From Streptomyces phaeoluteigriseus (lineage in GTDB: Bacteria > Actinomycetota > Actinomycetes > Streptomycetales > Streptomycetaceae), in the NCBI RefSeq assembly GCF_001896135.2, contig NZ_MPOH02000019.1, positions 1,009,389 through 1,049,470 on the forward strand: DNA of 40,082 nucleotides, in the 5' to 3' direction. The position numbers were made by a program, and so were the translations under genes. The notes beneath the pieces were generated by a model. It saw only the letters and a list, made by a program, of their open reading frames with translations. It was not told where the DNA came from and did no database searches. Positions 32,690 through 40,082 of this stretch are shown piece by piece. The first letter of the stretch is position 1; each line of letters begins with the position of its first letter.

Positions 32690-33994
32690 TCATCCTGCGG
32701 GCCGATCCGCTCCTCGGTCTCCTTCCGTACCCTCCTGGCGCGGGGGTTTCGCGGTGCGCAGCCGGTCGAGCCGGGTGACCACCGGACCCGCCGTGACCCC
32801 GTGCAGCACCACCGAGGCGAGCACGGTGAACGTCACCACGGCCCACAGCTCCCGCTCCGGCACGGGGAAGTCCTGCTGTCCCAGGGCGTAGGCGAGGTAG
32901 TACAGGGACCCGATGCCACGAATGCCGTAGCCCGAGATCACCCAGCGCTCCCGACTCCCTGGCCGGCCGCCGAGCAGCCCCACCCACCCGGACAGCGGCC
33001 GGATCACCACGAGCAGCACCAGCGCGGTGACCGCGCCCTGCCAGGTGAGAGCGGCGAGGCCGCCCAGCGCGATGAACGCGCCCAGCAGAAACAGCACCGT
33101 CGCGGTGAACAGCCGTTCGATCTGCTCCACGAAGTCGTGCAGGACGTTGTGGAACCCGTGGGCGCGCTCGGCCGCCCGGATCGTGCACGCGGTGGCGAAC
33201 ACGGCGAGGAAGCCGTAGCCCCCCGCCGCCTCGGTCACCCCGTACGACAGGAAGGTGGCGCCCAGCGCGACGAAGCCCTCCCGGTGCTCGGACAGCCGCA
33301 GCGCCGGCGAGCGTGCCATGAAGAACAGCCAGCCCAGCACCCGGCCGATCAGCAACCCGCACAGCACACCCACGGTGCACTTGAACGCGACGTCCTCCAC
33401 CACCCATGCACCGACCCAGTCCGCCGACCAGCCGCTGCCCGCGGCAGCGGCCAGGGCGAGGGCCGCGTACGTCAGCGGGAAGGCGAGCCCGTCGTTGAGG
33501 CCCGCCTCACTGGTGAGGGCGAACCGCACCTCGTCCTCGTCGTGCTCGTCCTCGGTGGGCTCCCCCACCCGCACCTCCGCGGCGAGCACCGGATCGGTCG
33601 GCGCGAGGACGGCGGCCAGCAGCAGGGCGGCAGCCGGAGGCCAGTCCAGCAGCCACCACGCGACGAGGGCGGTGGCCACGACGGTCAGCGGCATCGTGAC
33701 GCCCAGCAGCCGCCACGTCGAGGCCCAGCGGCGTCGGCCGACGGGCCGGTTGAGCGCCAGTCCGGCACCCATCAGCGCGATGATCACACCGATCTCGGTG
33801 ATGTGCTCCGTCAGCAGCCGGTCGTCCACCGGATCGATCACAGGCAGCGGCAGTGGCAGCAGATACACACAGATGCCGCCGACCAGGAACACCAGGGGCA
33901 GCGAGAGCGGTCGTCCGGCCACGACCCGGGGCAGCACGGCCGCGAGCAGCGCTCCCACTCCCAACCCCGCGAACATCGCATCGGCGATCGTCAC
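32690..33994 (-). CDS. Na+/H+ antiporter, CPA1 (NhaP-like) family
   Basis: A 434-residue polytopic membrane protein with about 12 hydrophobic helices, exchanging cytoplasmic Na+ or K+ for protons. Family signatures: LLLAAVLAPTDPVLAAEV (the TDP motif) and LTSEAGLNDGLAFPLTYAAL with the paired Asn-Asp of CPA1 exchangers; a later helix carries GYGIRGIGSLYYLAYALG. An acidic loop, EPTEDEHDEDEVRF, lies between these two motifs and may sense cations or pH. GTG at 33994 is my best start; the frame extends further upstream as a basic leader. The gap to the upstream methyltransferase gene (33995-34212) shows no gene. Confidence 0.93.
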   Translation of the reverse strand: MTIADAMFAGLGVGALLAAVLPRVVAGRPLSLPLVFLVGGICVYLLPLPLPVIDPVDDRLLTEHITEIGVIIALMGAGLALNRPVGRRRWASTWRLLGVTMPLTVVATALVAWWLLDWPPAAALLLAAVLAPTDPVLAAEVRVGEPTEDEHDEDEVRFALTSEAGLNDGLAFPLTYAALALAAAAGSGWSADWVGAWVVEDVAFKCTVGVLCGLLIGRVLGWLFFMARSPALRLSEHREGFVALGATFLSYGVTEAAGGYGFLAVFATACTIRAAERAHGFHNVLHDFVEQIERLFTATVLFLLGAFIALGGLAALTWQGAVTALVLLVVIRPLSGWVGLLGGRPGSRERWVISGYGIRGIGSLYYLAYALGQQDFPVPERELWAVVTFTVLASVVLHGVTAGPVVTRLDRLRTAKPPRQEGTEGDRGADRPAG

Positions 33995-34212
33995 TGCGCT
34001 GTGCCCGTCCTTCCGCCACGCAACCCGTCGGCCCCGCGCTTGTCGCACGAGACCGCGGCCAACTATCGCCGAGGATCACCCGCCCGCAGGAGATCGGCAC
34101 GACCTGGCCTGAGCCCCGCATACCCACGCTTCATCGATACACAGCTGTCACATCGACCCCGACGGATCCGAAGGCCGACCGTCCCCGCCGCGGGTCACCT
34201 GCACGTACCTCC

Positions 34213-35295
34213 TCAGGAACGTGAGGCCACGTAGTACAGGTTGATGGGGTCTCCCTCGATCGCGTGCGTCTCGACCTTCCCGAAGCCCGCCTCGCTCAGC
34301 AGGTGGCGAGCGGTCTGCTCGCCCCAGACGGTGCCGAGCCCGGCGCCTCCGGTGCTGAGGGAAGTGGTCATGCAGTAGAAGACGGAGAAGGCGTAGAGCG
34401 TGGGCCCGAAGGGGTGGCCGATGTTCTCCTCCAGGTTGCTGGACGCCGCGATGTCACCCATGAGGAACGTTCCGCCGTCCTTGAGGGCGCCGGCGATCGC
34501 CGACAGCGTCTCGGCGGGCCGGGCCAGGTCGTGGATGACGTCGAAGGCGGTGATCACGTCGTACGCCCCGGTGATCTCGCCGGAGTCGCCGACGGTGAAG
34601 CGGACGTTGCCCAGCCCGAGCCGGTCGGCCTCGGCGCGTCCCGCGGCGATTCCCTCCTCGGACCGGTCGAGCCCGTGGAAGCGGCTGTGGGGGAACGCCT
34701 GGGCGAGGACGACGGGCGCATGGCCATGTCCGGTGCCCACGTCGAGGACGTCGGCACCCTCGCGGAGCCGTTCGGTGAGACCGGGCACCAGCGGCACGAT
34801 GACGTCGACCAGAGCGGCGTCGTACACGGCCGCGGTCTCCTCGGCCTGGAGCGCCTGGAACCGCGGGTACGCCGAGTACGGGACGCCGCCGCCCTCGCGG
34901 AACGCGTCCACGACCTGTTCGTCCACGCTCGCCATGAGGCCCAGGGACACCATGAGCGGCGCCAGGTTGTCCGGACCGGCCGCCTTGGTGAGCGAGGCGG
35001 CGTGCTCGGGCGGCAGGGTGTAGGTGGCCGTGTCGGGGGCGTAGTCGACGAATCCGCCCACGACCATGCCGCCGAGCCATTCCCGGACGTAGCGCGCGTC
35101 CAGGCCCGCGGCCTTCGCGATGTCGCCGCTGGTCGCCGGAGGGAGCGTGCTCAGGGTGTCGAACAAGCCGGTCTGATGACCGACGCTGGTGAGCAGGGTC
35201 AGGGAGGCTCCGTTGAGGACCTCGAGCAGGCGTCCGGCGAACGCCTCCTGCTTCGCGGGGTCCGGTGCCACTCGATCGGTTGCGGGGTTCGCCAT
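34213..35295 (-). CDS. SAM-dependent methyltransferase with N-terminal winged helix
   Basis: A 360-residue class I methyltransferase. The N-terminal 90 residues form a dimerisation/winged-helix region (GDIAKAAGLDARYVREWLGG) like that of O-methyltransferases and the Rv2258c type. The SAM-binding motif I is VLDVGTGHGHAPVVLAQAFP (about residue 180), followed by HGLDRSEEGI and the acidic VITAFDVIHDLARP. The ATG at 35295 has AAGGAGGGG upstream. The substrate is unknown. It lies just downstream of a small hypothetical gene on the same strand. Confidence 0.92.
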   Translation of the reverse strand: MANPATDRVAPDPAKQEAFAGRLLEVLNGASLTLLTSVGHQTGLFDTLSTLPPATSGDIAKAAGLDARYVREWLGGMVVGGFVDYAPDTATYTLPPEHAASLTKAAGPDNLAPLMVSLGLMASVDEQVVDAFREGGGVPYSAYPRFQALQAEETAAVYDAALVDVIVPLVPGLTERLREGADVLDVGTGHGHAPVVLAQAFPHSRFHGLDRSEEGIAAGRAEADRLGLGNVRFTVGDSGEITGAYDVITAFDVIHDLARPAETLSAIAGALKDGGTFLMGDIAASSNLEENIGHPFGPTLYAFSVFYCMTTSLSTGGAGLGTVWGEQTARHLLSEAGFGKVETHAIEGDPINLYYVASRS

Positions 35296-35355
35296 GACCC
35301 CTCCTTCAGGGAGTACGGCTTCCTCCACGCTACGCCCGGACGGCGGACGGAGACC

Positions 35356-35709
35356 TCATGAGCCGAGGACGGCAGGGGCGGGCGACGGGGACCGCGCCGT
35401 CCACGAGTACCACGCCAGGAAGTCCTCGATCAGGTGGGGCGGGTTGGCGGCCCTGGTGGCCTCCTCCTCCCAGCCCGGACAGTCCATGTCGAACACGGCG
35501 ACGGGCAGCGGGCGGCCGAAGATCCTTTCGGTGGTGCCGCTGGCGTGCAGGTGACGGGCGAGGTCGATCTGGTCCCGGTCGCGACGACTTCGCGGCTGAC
35601 GCCGGGGGGCATGCGCGGAGCCGGACGGAAGGACCGGGACCAGCTTGCATCCGCCGACCGAGCCGTCGGAGCCTCGGCGGCGAGGCACCGGGGCCCGGTC
35701 GTTCGTCAT
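35356..35709 (-). CDS. Small hypothetical protein
   Basis: I do not recognise this 117-residue protein. The N-terminal 45 residues are Arg/Pro-rich and probably disordered. The second half looks like a folded domain (IDLARHLHASGTTERIFGRP, LPVAVFDMDCPGWEEEATRA, then a stretch ending FLAWYSW). No signal peptide or membrane segment. A GGAT-type site lies just before the ATG. It is divergent from the YihY-type gene with only about 35 bases between the starts, and its stop is 60 bases before the methyltransferase start. The domain-like C-terminus makes it more likely real than chance. Confidence 0.5.
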   Translation of the reverse strand: MTNDRAPVPRRRGSDGSVGGCKLVPVLPSGSAHAPRRQPRSRRDRDQIDLARHLHASGTTERIFGRPLPVAVFDMDCPGWEEEATRAANPPHLIEDFLAWYSWTARSPSPAPAVLGS

Positions 35710-35745
35710 GTTTCATCCGATTCGCCGCGGGTTAATCTGCCGCGT

Positions 35746-36603
35746 GTGCGCGAGCCGACGAACGAGCGCGCCGTGAGTCGCTTCGCGCGTGTGATCCGGC
35801 ACGGATGGGAACGGCTCGGCGCCCACACCCTGGTGCGGCGCGGCCGTGACCTGGAGCTGATGCACCGGGCCATGGGGTTCGCCACCCTGGCCCTGGTCAC
35901 GCTGGCTCCGCTGCTCATCGTGGTCGCCGCCGCCGATCCGCTCGGGCGCGGCGGCTTCGCGGCATGGCTGGCGGACGGCATGGGGCTGTCCGGGCGGTCC
36001 TCGCGCGTGCTCACGGAGATCATCAGCCCGCCGCGCGCGGTGGTCGGCACCACCAGTGTGTGGGGCGGGCTGGCGCTCGCCGTGTTCGGTGTCGCCCTCG
36101 GAGCGAGCGTCCAGAACGGCTACGAGCGGGTGTGGAACCTGCCTCCCGGACCGTGGCACCGGGTCTGGCGTCAGGCGACCTGGCTGTGCGTGCTGACCGC
36201 GTACCTCTACCAGGAGGCGCAGACGCGCAGCGCGTTGCAAGGACCGGAGCGCATCGTGCTCTCGTCGGTGACGGGCATCCTGTTCTTCTGGTGGGGCCAG
36301 CGCTTCCTGCTCGGCGGCCAGGTCCGCTGGCGGGACCTGCTGCCGGGAGCGGTCGCCACGATGCTCGGTCTGATCGGTCTCCGGAGCTTCTCCTTCTTCG
36401 TGTTCACGCCGCTGATCGTGAACAACGCGATCAGTTACGGCACCGTCGGAGTCGTCCTCGTGGTCGAGTCCTGGCTGATCGGTGTCGGGTTCGTCGTCTA
36501 CGGCGGGGCGCTGTTCGGCCGGTGGCTCCTCGATCACCACGGCCGGCGGCACACCGAACGGGGGCACCCGCCGCCCAAAGAGGAGCCGGGCGGCACCGAC
36601 TAG
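35746..36603 (+). CDS. YihY/BrkB-type inner membrane protein
   Basis: A 285-residue polytopic membrane protein with about six hydrophobic helices (LELMHRAMGFATLALVTLAP, the loop ending GASVQNGYERVWNLPPGP, and VLVVESWLIGVGFVVYGGAL). The pattern matches the YihY/virulence factor BrkB family, whose molecular role is unclear. The GTG at 35746 is taken as start; TAATCT lies seven bases upstream, so the message may be leaderless, and there is no ribosome site. A GTG at 35773 is the alternative. The C-terminal 25 residues are charged and cytoplasmic. Confidence 0.85.
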   Translation: MREPTNERAVSRFARVIRHGWERLGAHTLVRRGRDLELMHRAMGFATLALVTLAPLLIVVAAADPLGRGGFAAWLADGMGLSGRSSRVLTEIISPPRAVVGTTSVWGGLALAVFGVALGASVQNGYERVWNLPPGPWHRVWRQATWLCVLTAYLYQEAQTRSALQGPERIVLSSVTGILFFWWGQRFLLGGQVRWRDLLPGAVATMLGLIGLRSFSFFVFTPLIVNNAISYGTVGVVLVVESWLIGVGFVVYGGALFGRWLLDHHGRRHTERGHPPPKEEPGGTD

Positions 36604-36930
36604 CGGCGCGGCGCCCGGGGAGCCGAGGAGGGCACGCTCATCCGGGTACGCGACGGGTGTGCGGTCACGGAGGATCTCTCCTGCGAGTCGGCACCGCCAT
36701 CCACCCGCCCGCCGGTGGCCGAGGACGAAGGAAGCCGTCCGTCGCGGAACCGCTGAGATCTTGGTCCATGGCAGGGGCCGCCCTCGACAGCCGCGCTGCG
36801 GAACCCCGTTGCCGAGCGCGTACAGGGGAGGAACGCCTCCGCCAGTGGGTCGGCGACAGCCGTACGCCCTTCGCATCATGTCGGCACGGGCCGCCGGTCG
36901 TTAGGAGGGGCACGAGAAGGGAGATCCACC
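36604..36930. other. Gene-free stretch before the PPOX gene
   Basis: I see no supported gene, terminator or repeat in these 327 bases. The final 30 bases hold the ribosome site (AAGGGAG) of the next gene, and the promoter of that gene must lie here. Open frames crossing it are GC-rich shadows of the neighbours. Confidence 0.5.
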
Positions 36931-37488
36931 ATGTCGACACAAGGATCCGCACAGCAGCCCACGGCCCGGCTCGACGCCCGCTACAGTTCCGCGCTCAATC
37001 CGCGCCCGGGTGCCATGGACGTCACCGCCACCGAGTGGGCCGAGGCCCGGCGCCGGCTCGAGGCCGCCGAGATCTTCTGGGTGTCCACCGTGCGGCCGGA
37101 CGGCCGACTGCACGTCACCCCCGTGATCGCCGCCTGGCACGACGGGGCACTGTACTTCTCCACCGGCCCGGGAGAGCAGAAGGCGAGGAACCTCGCGCAC
37201 GATGCGCACTGCGCGGTGACCACCGGCGGAAACTCGCTCGCCCAGGGACTCGACCTGGTGGTCGAGGGCAAGGCGGAACCGGTCACCGACCCCGCGGTGC
37301 TGGAGGAGGTGATCGCGGTGCACGAGGCGAAGTACGGAGCGCACATCACCTCACCCGAAGGCACCTTCCACGGGATCGGGGACTCGTTCCGCAAGGGGGA
37401 TGCCGTGGTGTTCGCGGTCGCCCCGACCGTGGCGTACGGCTTCGGCCGGGACAACGGCGTCTACACCCACACGCGCTGGACGTTCTGA
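36931..37488 (+). CDS. Pyridoxamine 5'-phosphate oxidase (PPOX) family protein
   Basis: A 185-residue split-barrel flavoprotein. Family features: EIFWVSTVRPDGRLHVTPVI, ALYFSTGPGEQKARNLAHDA, and CAVTTGGNSLAQGLDLVVEG. Such proteins use FMN or F420 for redox chemistry or act as haem/flavin binders; the substrate is not predictable. AAGGGAG lies seven bases before the ATG. A decayed copy of its C-terminal coding region is found at 28861-28936. It is convergent with the DoxX-like gene. Confidence 0.92.
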   Translation: MSTQGSAQQPTARLDARYSSALNPRPGAMDVTATEWAEARRRLEAAEIFWVSTVRPDGRLHVTPVIAAWHDGALYFSTGPGEQKARNLAHDAHCAVTTGGNSLAQGLDLVVEGKAEPVTDPAVLEEVIAVHEAKYGAHITSPEGTFHGIGDSFRKGDAVVFAVAPTVAYGFGRDNGVYTHTRWTF

Positions 37489-37580
37489 CCGACCGGGGCA
37501 CCCGCCGGCAGCCACCGCCGAGGGGCCGGACCGACGGCCGCGTACCGGCGCCGCGCGGACGGGCCTCACGGCCGCACCGA

Positions 37581-38063
37581 TCAGCGTCGCAGCATGCGGC
37601 GGCAGGCGCCGAGGGCGGTGGTCGCGGGCCCTCGGCGTCCGGTCAGGCCATCGGCGAGGAGAGACAGTCCGACGCCCAGCATCCAGACGTCCTTGGCCAG
37701 CGGGATTCCCTGCTCCGTGGGGCGCAGACCGCCGTCCTGGCGCATGCCCGGCGTACGCAGGTAGAGGCCCAGGGTGCCGCACGAGAATCCGGTGAGCGCG
37801 GCCCCCGCGACGGCCGCCGGAACGACCGGCAGGAGCAGGGCTGCGGCGACGGCGATCTCCCCGGCGGAGAGCAGCCTGGTGAACTTCTGGGCGTCGAGCG
37901 TGCCCAGGAAGGGGTACGTGGTGGTGGCGAACCCATGGAGCTGTTCAGCGGTCGCCTGATCCGCCCCGCGCTTCGACAGCCCTGAGCTGAGGATGAACGA
38001 GCCGACCGTGAGCCTGAGCGGCAGCTGCCGCGCCACGCGACCCCATGCCGAATCCGATGCCAT
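37581..38063 (-). CDS. DoxX-like membrane protein
   Basis: A 160-residue membrane protein with four hydrophobic helices (LRLTVGSFILSSGLSKRG, IAVAAALLLPVVPAAVAGAA, ALTGFSCGTLGLYLRTPG, LAKDVWMLGVGLSLLADGL). The pattern is that of the DoxX-like/DoxD family, small quinone- or thiosulfate-linked or disulfide-stress membrane proteins of uncertain activity. The ATG at 38063 has a perfect GGGAGG six bases upstream. Convergent with the PPOX gene. Confidence 0.85.
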   Translation of the reverse strand: MASDSAWGRVARQLPLRLTVGSFILSSGLSKRGADQATAEQLHGFATTTYPFLGTLDAQKFTRLLSAGEIAVAAALLLPVVPAAVAGAALTGFSCGTLGLYLRTPGMRQDGGLRPTEQGIPLAKDVWMLGVGLSLLADGLTGRRGPATTALGACRRMLRR

Positions 38064-38234
38064 GCCGAGCCTCCCGACGTCACCCCCGTCTACCACCATG
38101 GCATCCGCCCGAACCATGTCAAACCGGGAGGAGCATCCGCCGGTGGGACTGGTATCCGGGCGGCGGCGACAGCCGCCACCGCACCCGTGGACGCCCCTCA
38201 CCCTGACTGCCCCCGAGTCCCCCCTGAGCGGACC

Positions 38235-38254
38235 CCCGCCGGACGTCCGGCGGG
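38235..38254. promoter_or_regulatory. 20-bp perfect palindrome upstream of the aminotransferase gene
   Basis: CCCGCCGGACGTCCGGCGGG is a perfect 20-bp palindrome, centred about 105 bases before the start codon at 38350. As RNA it would be a 7- to 8-bp hairpin with a tight loop; as DNA it could be an operator for a dimeric regulator of either divergent gene. Nothing else is seen in 38064-38349. Confidence 0.5.
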
Positions 38255-38349
38255 CTCGGCAGGAAGCCCGCCGCCTCGGGCCTGCGCATGGGTATCGTGA
38301 TCGCGCATCCCGGCCGCAGGGCCGTCCCGCCGCCCACGTCAGGATTCAC

Positions 38350-39582
38350 GTGACCGAGACCCGAGCGCTCGCCGCGCCCCGTCCCCTGCTGCTGGCCGAC
38401 GGCCGGGACGCCGCACTGGCCTGGACCCTCGATCCCGGGATGCGGCACCTCAACCACGGCTCGTTCGGCGCGGTGCCCCGCGTGGCGCAGGAACGGCAGA
38501 GCGCGCTGCGGGACGAGATGGAGCGGGCCCCGGTCGCCTGGTTTCCGCAGCTGCCCGGCCGGATCGCCGCCGCCCGGTCGGCGATCGCCGACCACCTTCG
38601 GGTCCGGGCGCGGGACTTGGCGCTCGTGCCCAACGCGAGCGCCGGCGCGAGCGTCGTCTACTCCGCCCTCAGCGCGCGCCCCGGCGGCGACATCGTGGTC
38701 ACCGACCACGGCTACGGCGCCGTCACGATGGGAGCCGAGCGGCTCGCCCAGCGCTGGGGCGGACGCGTCCGCACCGCCCAGGTGCCTCTGGACGCCGACG
38801 CCCGGCAGGCCTGTACGGCGGTGATGTCCGAGGTGGACGAGCGGGTCGCGCTCATCGTCCTGGACCAGATCACCTCCGCCACGGCACGGCTGATGCCGGT
38901 CGACCAGGTGGGCGAGGAGGCGGCCCGGCACGGCATCCCGCTCCTCGTGGACGGCGCGCACGCCCCCGGCCTTCTTCCCGCACCTCTGGAGGGCCTGGTC
39001 TGCGACGCGTGGGTCGGCAACCTCCACAAGTGGGGATGCGCGCCGCGCGGCACCGCCGCTCTCGTGGCCCGCGGTCCGCTGCGCGAGGAACTCCACCCCC
39101 TGATCGACTCCTGGAGCGCCGCCGAACCCTTCCCGGACCGCTTCGACCAGCAGGGCACGATCGACGCGACCGGCTGCCTCGCGGCCCCGACTGCGCTGGA
39201 CTTCGTGGCCCGCACCTGGGGCTGGGACACGGCTCGGACCTACATGGACGAACTGGCGCGGTACGGCGCCCAGGTGGTGGCGGCCGCGTTCCGCGCGTCG
39301 GGCGGCCCGGCGGAACCCGTCGACGTCGGGATGCCCGTGCCGGGAATGCGCCTGGTCCGGCTCCCGGACGGCCTCGGAACCACCCGGATCGAGGCCGACG
39401 TCCTGCGCGACCGGGCGACGGAGGAACTGGGCGTCGAGGCCGCCTTCACCAGTTTCGGCGGAACCGGCTACCTGCGGTTGTCCGCCCACGTCTACAACAC
39501 ACCTGATGACTACGAGTACTTCGCCGACGCCTGTGTACCCGTCGTCGAGAAGTGGGCGCAGGAAGCTCGGAACCGACGCTGA
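38350..39582 (+). CDS. Class V aminotransferase (PLP-dependent)
   Basis: A 410-residue fold-type I PLP enzyme of the class V aminotransferase/cysteine desulfurase-like family, similar to isopenicillin N epimerase-like proteins. Landmarks: LNHGSFGAVPRVAQERQSAL, the PLP ring-stacking acid in LLVDGAHAPGLLP (Asp201), the Schiff-base Lys227 in GNLHKWGCAPRG, and a C-terminal FTSFGGTGYLRLSAHVYNTP. The GTG at 38350 has AGGA five bases upstream; longer frames upstream are non-domain sequence. The substrate is unknown. Confidence 0.92.
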   Translation: MTETRALAAPRPLLLADGRDAALAWTLDPGMRHLNHGSFGAVPRVAQERQSALRDEMERAPVAWFPQLPGRIAAARSAIADHLRVRARDLALVPNASAGASVVYSALSARPGGDIVVTDHGYGAVTMGAERLAQRWGGRVRTAQVPLDADARQACTAVMSEVDERVALIVLDQITSATARLMPVDQVGEEAARHGIPLLVDGAHAPGLLPAPLEGLVCDAWVGNLHKWGCAPRGTAALVARGPLREELHPLIDSWSAAEPFPDRFDQQGTIDATGCLAAPTALDFVARTWGWDTARTYMDELARYGAQVVAAAFRASGGPAEPVDVGMPVPGMRLVRLPDGLGTTRIEADVLRDRATEELGVEAAFTSFGGTGYLRLSAHVYNTPDDYEYFADACVPVVEKWAQEARNRR

Positions 39583-39760
39583 CGGACCGCCCCACTTCTC
39601 GCCGCACCCGCCCCCCTCTCGCTGTTCCGTGCCGGATCGCGCCGCTGACCGGTGCGCCGGCCGCCTCGGGCGACAGGACATGCGACGCCGGAGCCGCGCC
39701 GCCGCACTCGGCCGCCGCGGCCCGCGTGCGCGGCGACCGGTCGCGTTCCACTCTGGACCC

Positions 39761-39976
39761 ATGGCTACCCCGATGCCCGTCGTCGTCTACCCACCCGCGG
39801 AGGACGGCGGCCGTCGCGTCCGCGCGGGCAACCAGTTCCTCGGCATGGCCTACGGCCTGCTCGACGTCGCCGAGTTCCTGCGCCTGGCCGGCCTGGAAGG
39901 CATCGACGACATCGACGTGGCGGGAATGACGGAGATCGAGTGGCGTGGGGGCGGACCGGAGGTGTGGGAGCGCTGA
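39761..39976 (+). CDS. Small conserved actinobacterial protein
   Basis: A 71-residue protein that I recognise as a conserved Streptomyces hypothetical: MPVVVYPPAEDGGRRVRAGN, then FLGMAYGLLDVAEFLRLAGL, ending in EWRGGGPEVW. No signal peptide, membrane segment or known domain. The first ATG is used; there is no strong ribosome site. No function can be given. The last 106 bases of the window after it hold nothing I can identify. Confidence 0.72.
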   Translation: MATPMPVVVYPPAEDGGRRVRAGNQFLGMAYGLLDVAEFLRLAGLEGIDDIDVAGMTEIEWRGGGPEVWER

Positions 39977-40082
39977 GTGTCACGCGGCTCGGGGTCCGGG
40001 TTCGGGGGCCGGGACTTCGGCGTGCTCGAGGCCGGTTCCGGAGAGGGCGTGAGGGGTGTGCCGCGGCGCTTCCCGGGCAGGG

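Overview
The window is high-GC DNA with strong third-position GC bias, GTG and TTG starts with AGGAGG-type ribosome sites, and families typical of Streptomyces (XRE-DUF5753 regulator, SigE-family sigma factor, SpoIIE-type phosphatase, DUF5819/HTTM pair, trypco2). I read it as a chromosomal segment of a Streptomyces or close relative. There are no rRNA, tRNA, CRISPR, integrase or transposase features.

Layout. 0.4-4.9 kb, minus strand: a cold-shock protein gene with a strong terminator, then a DEAD-box RNA helicase, a CBS-domain protein and a small conserved protein; upstream lie an XRE-DUF5753 regulator and an internally deleted PRC-barrel gene. 5.2-8.8 kb, plus strand: a secreted ice-binding-family (DUF3494) protein with a GTTT-repeat linker and His/Asp-rich tail, then a DUF5819-HTTM membrane pair. 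9.0-11.9 kb: three recognisable genes, each broken by one frameshift (SpoIIE-type phosphatase, RibD/DHFR-like protein, endonuclease/exonuclease/phosphatase).

12.4-23.4 kb is the most interesting region. A divergent pair of transcription units encodes on the minus strand a TerD-domain protein and a trypco2 protein, and on the plus strand a trypsin-like protease with a helical/STAND-like extension, a PknG-like kinase with zinc ribbons and TPRs (frameshifted at a C6 run), a TerY-like vWA protein with a zinc ribbon, a four-TM GlnX-like sensor, a GlnH-like but family-1 type substrate-binding protein, and a small lipoprotein. Several of these genes overlap by four bases. I infer a signalling relay in which an extracytoplasmic ligand is sensed by the binding protein and the membrane sensor, passed to the kinase and vWA protein, and coupled to a protease/TerD arm: a merger of the mycobacterial GlnH-GlnX-PknG pathway with Ter/trypco-type stress or conflict systems.

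23.4-40 kb is mixed accessory and housekeeping content: a stand-alone type II thioesterase, GNAT acetyltransferases, an alpha/beta hydrolase, a GNAT-PaaX operon preceded by 10-bp iterons, a frameshifted AOC-barrel secreted protein, a SigE-family sigma factor with its membrane anti-sigma, and a secreted paralogue of the anti-sigma sensor domain. It continues with a decayed SMI1/KNR4 gene, a CPA1 Na+/H+ antiporter, a methyltransferase, a YihY-type membrane protein, a PPOX-family flavoprotein (with a decayed copy of its 3' end 8.5 kb away), a DoxX-like protein, a class V aminotransferase and a small conserved protein. At least five otherwise intact genes carry one single-base frameshift, so either the assembly has indel errors or decay is very recent.
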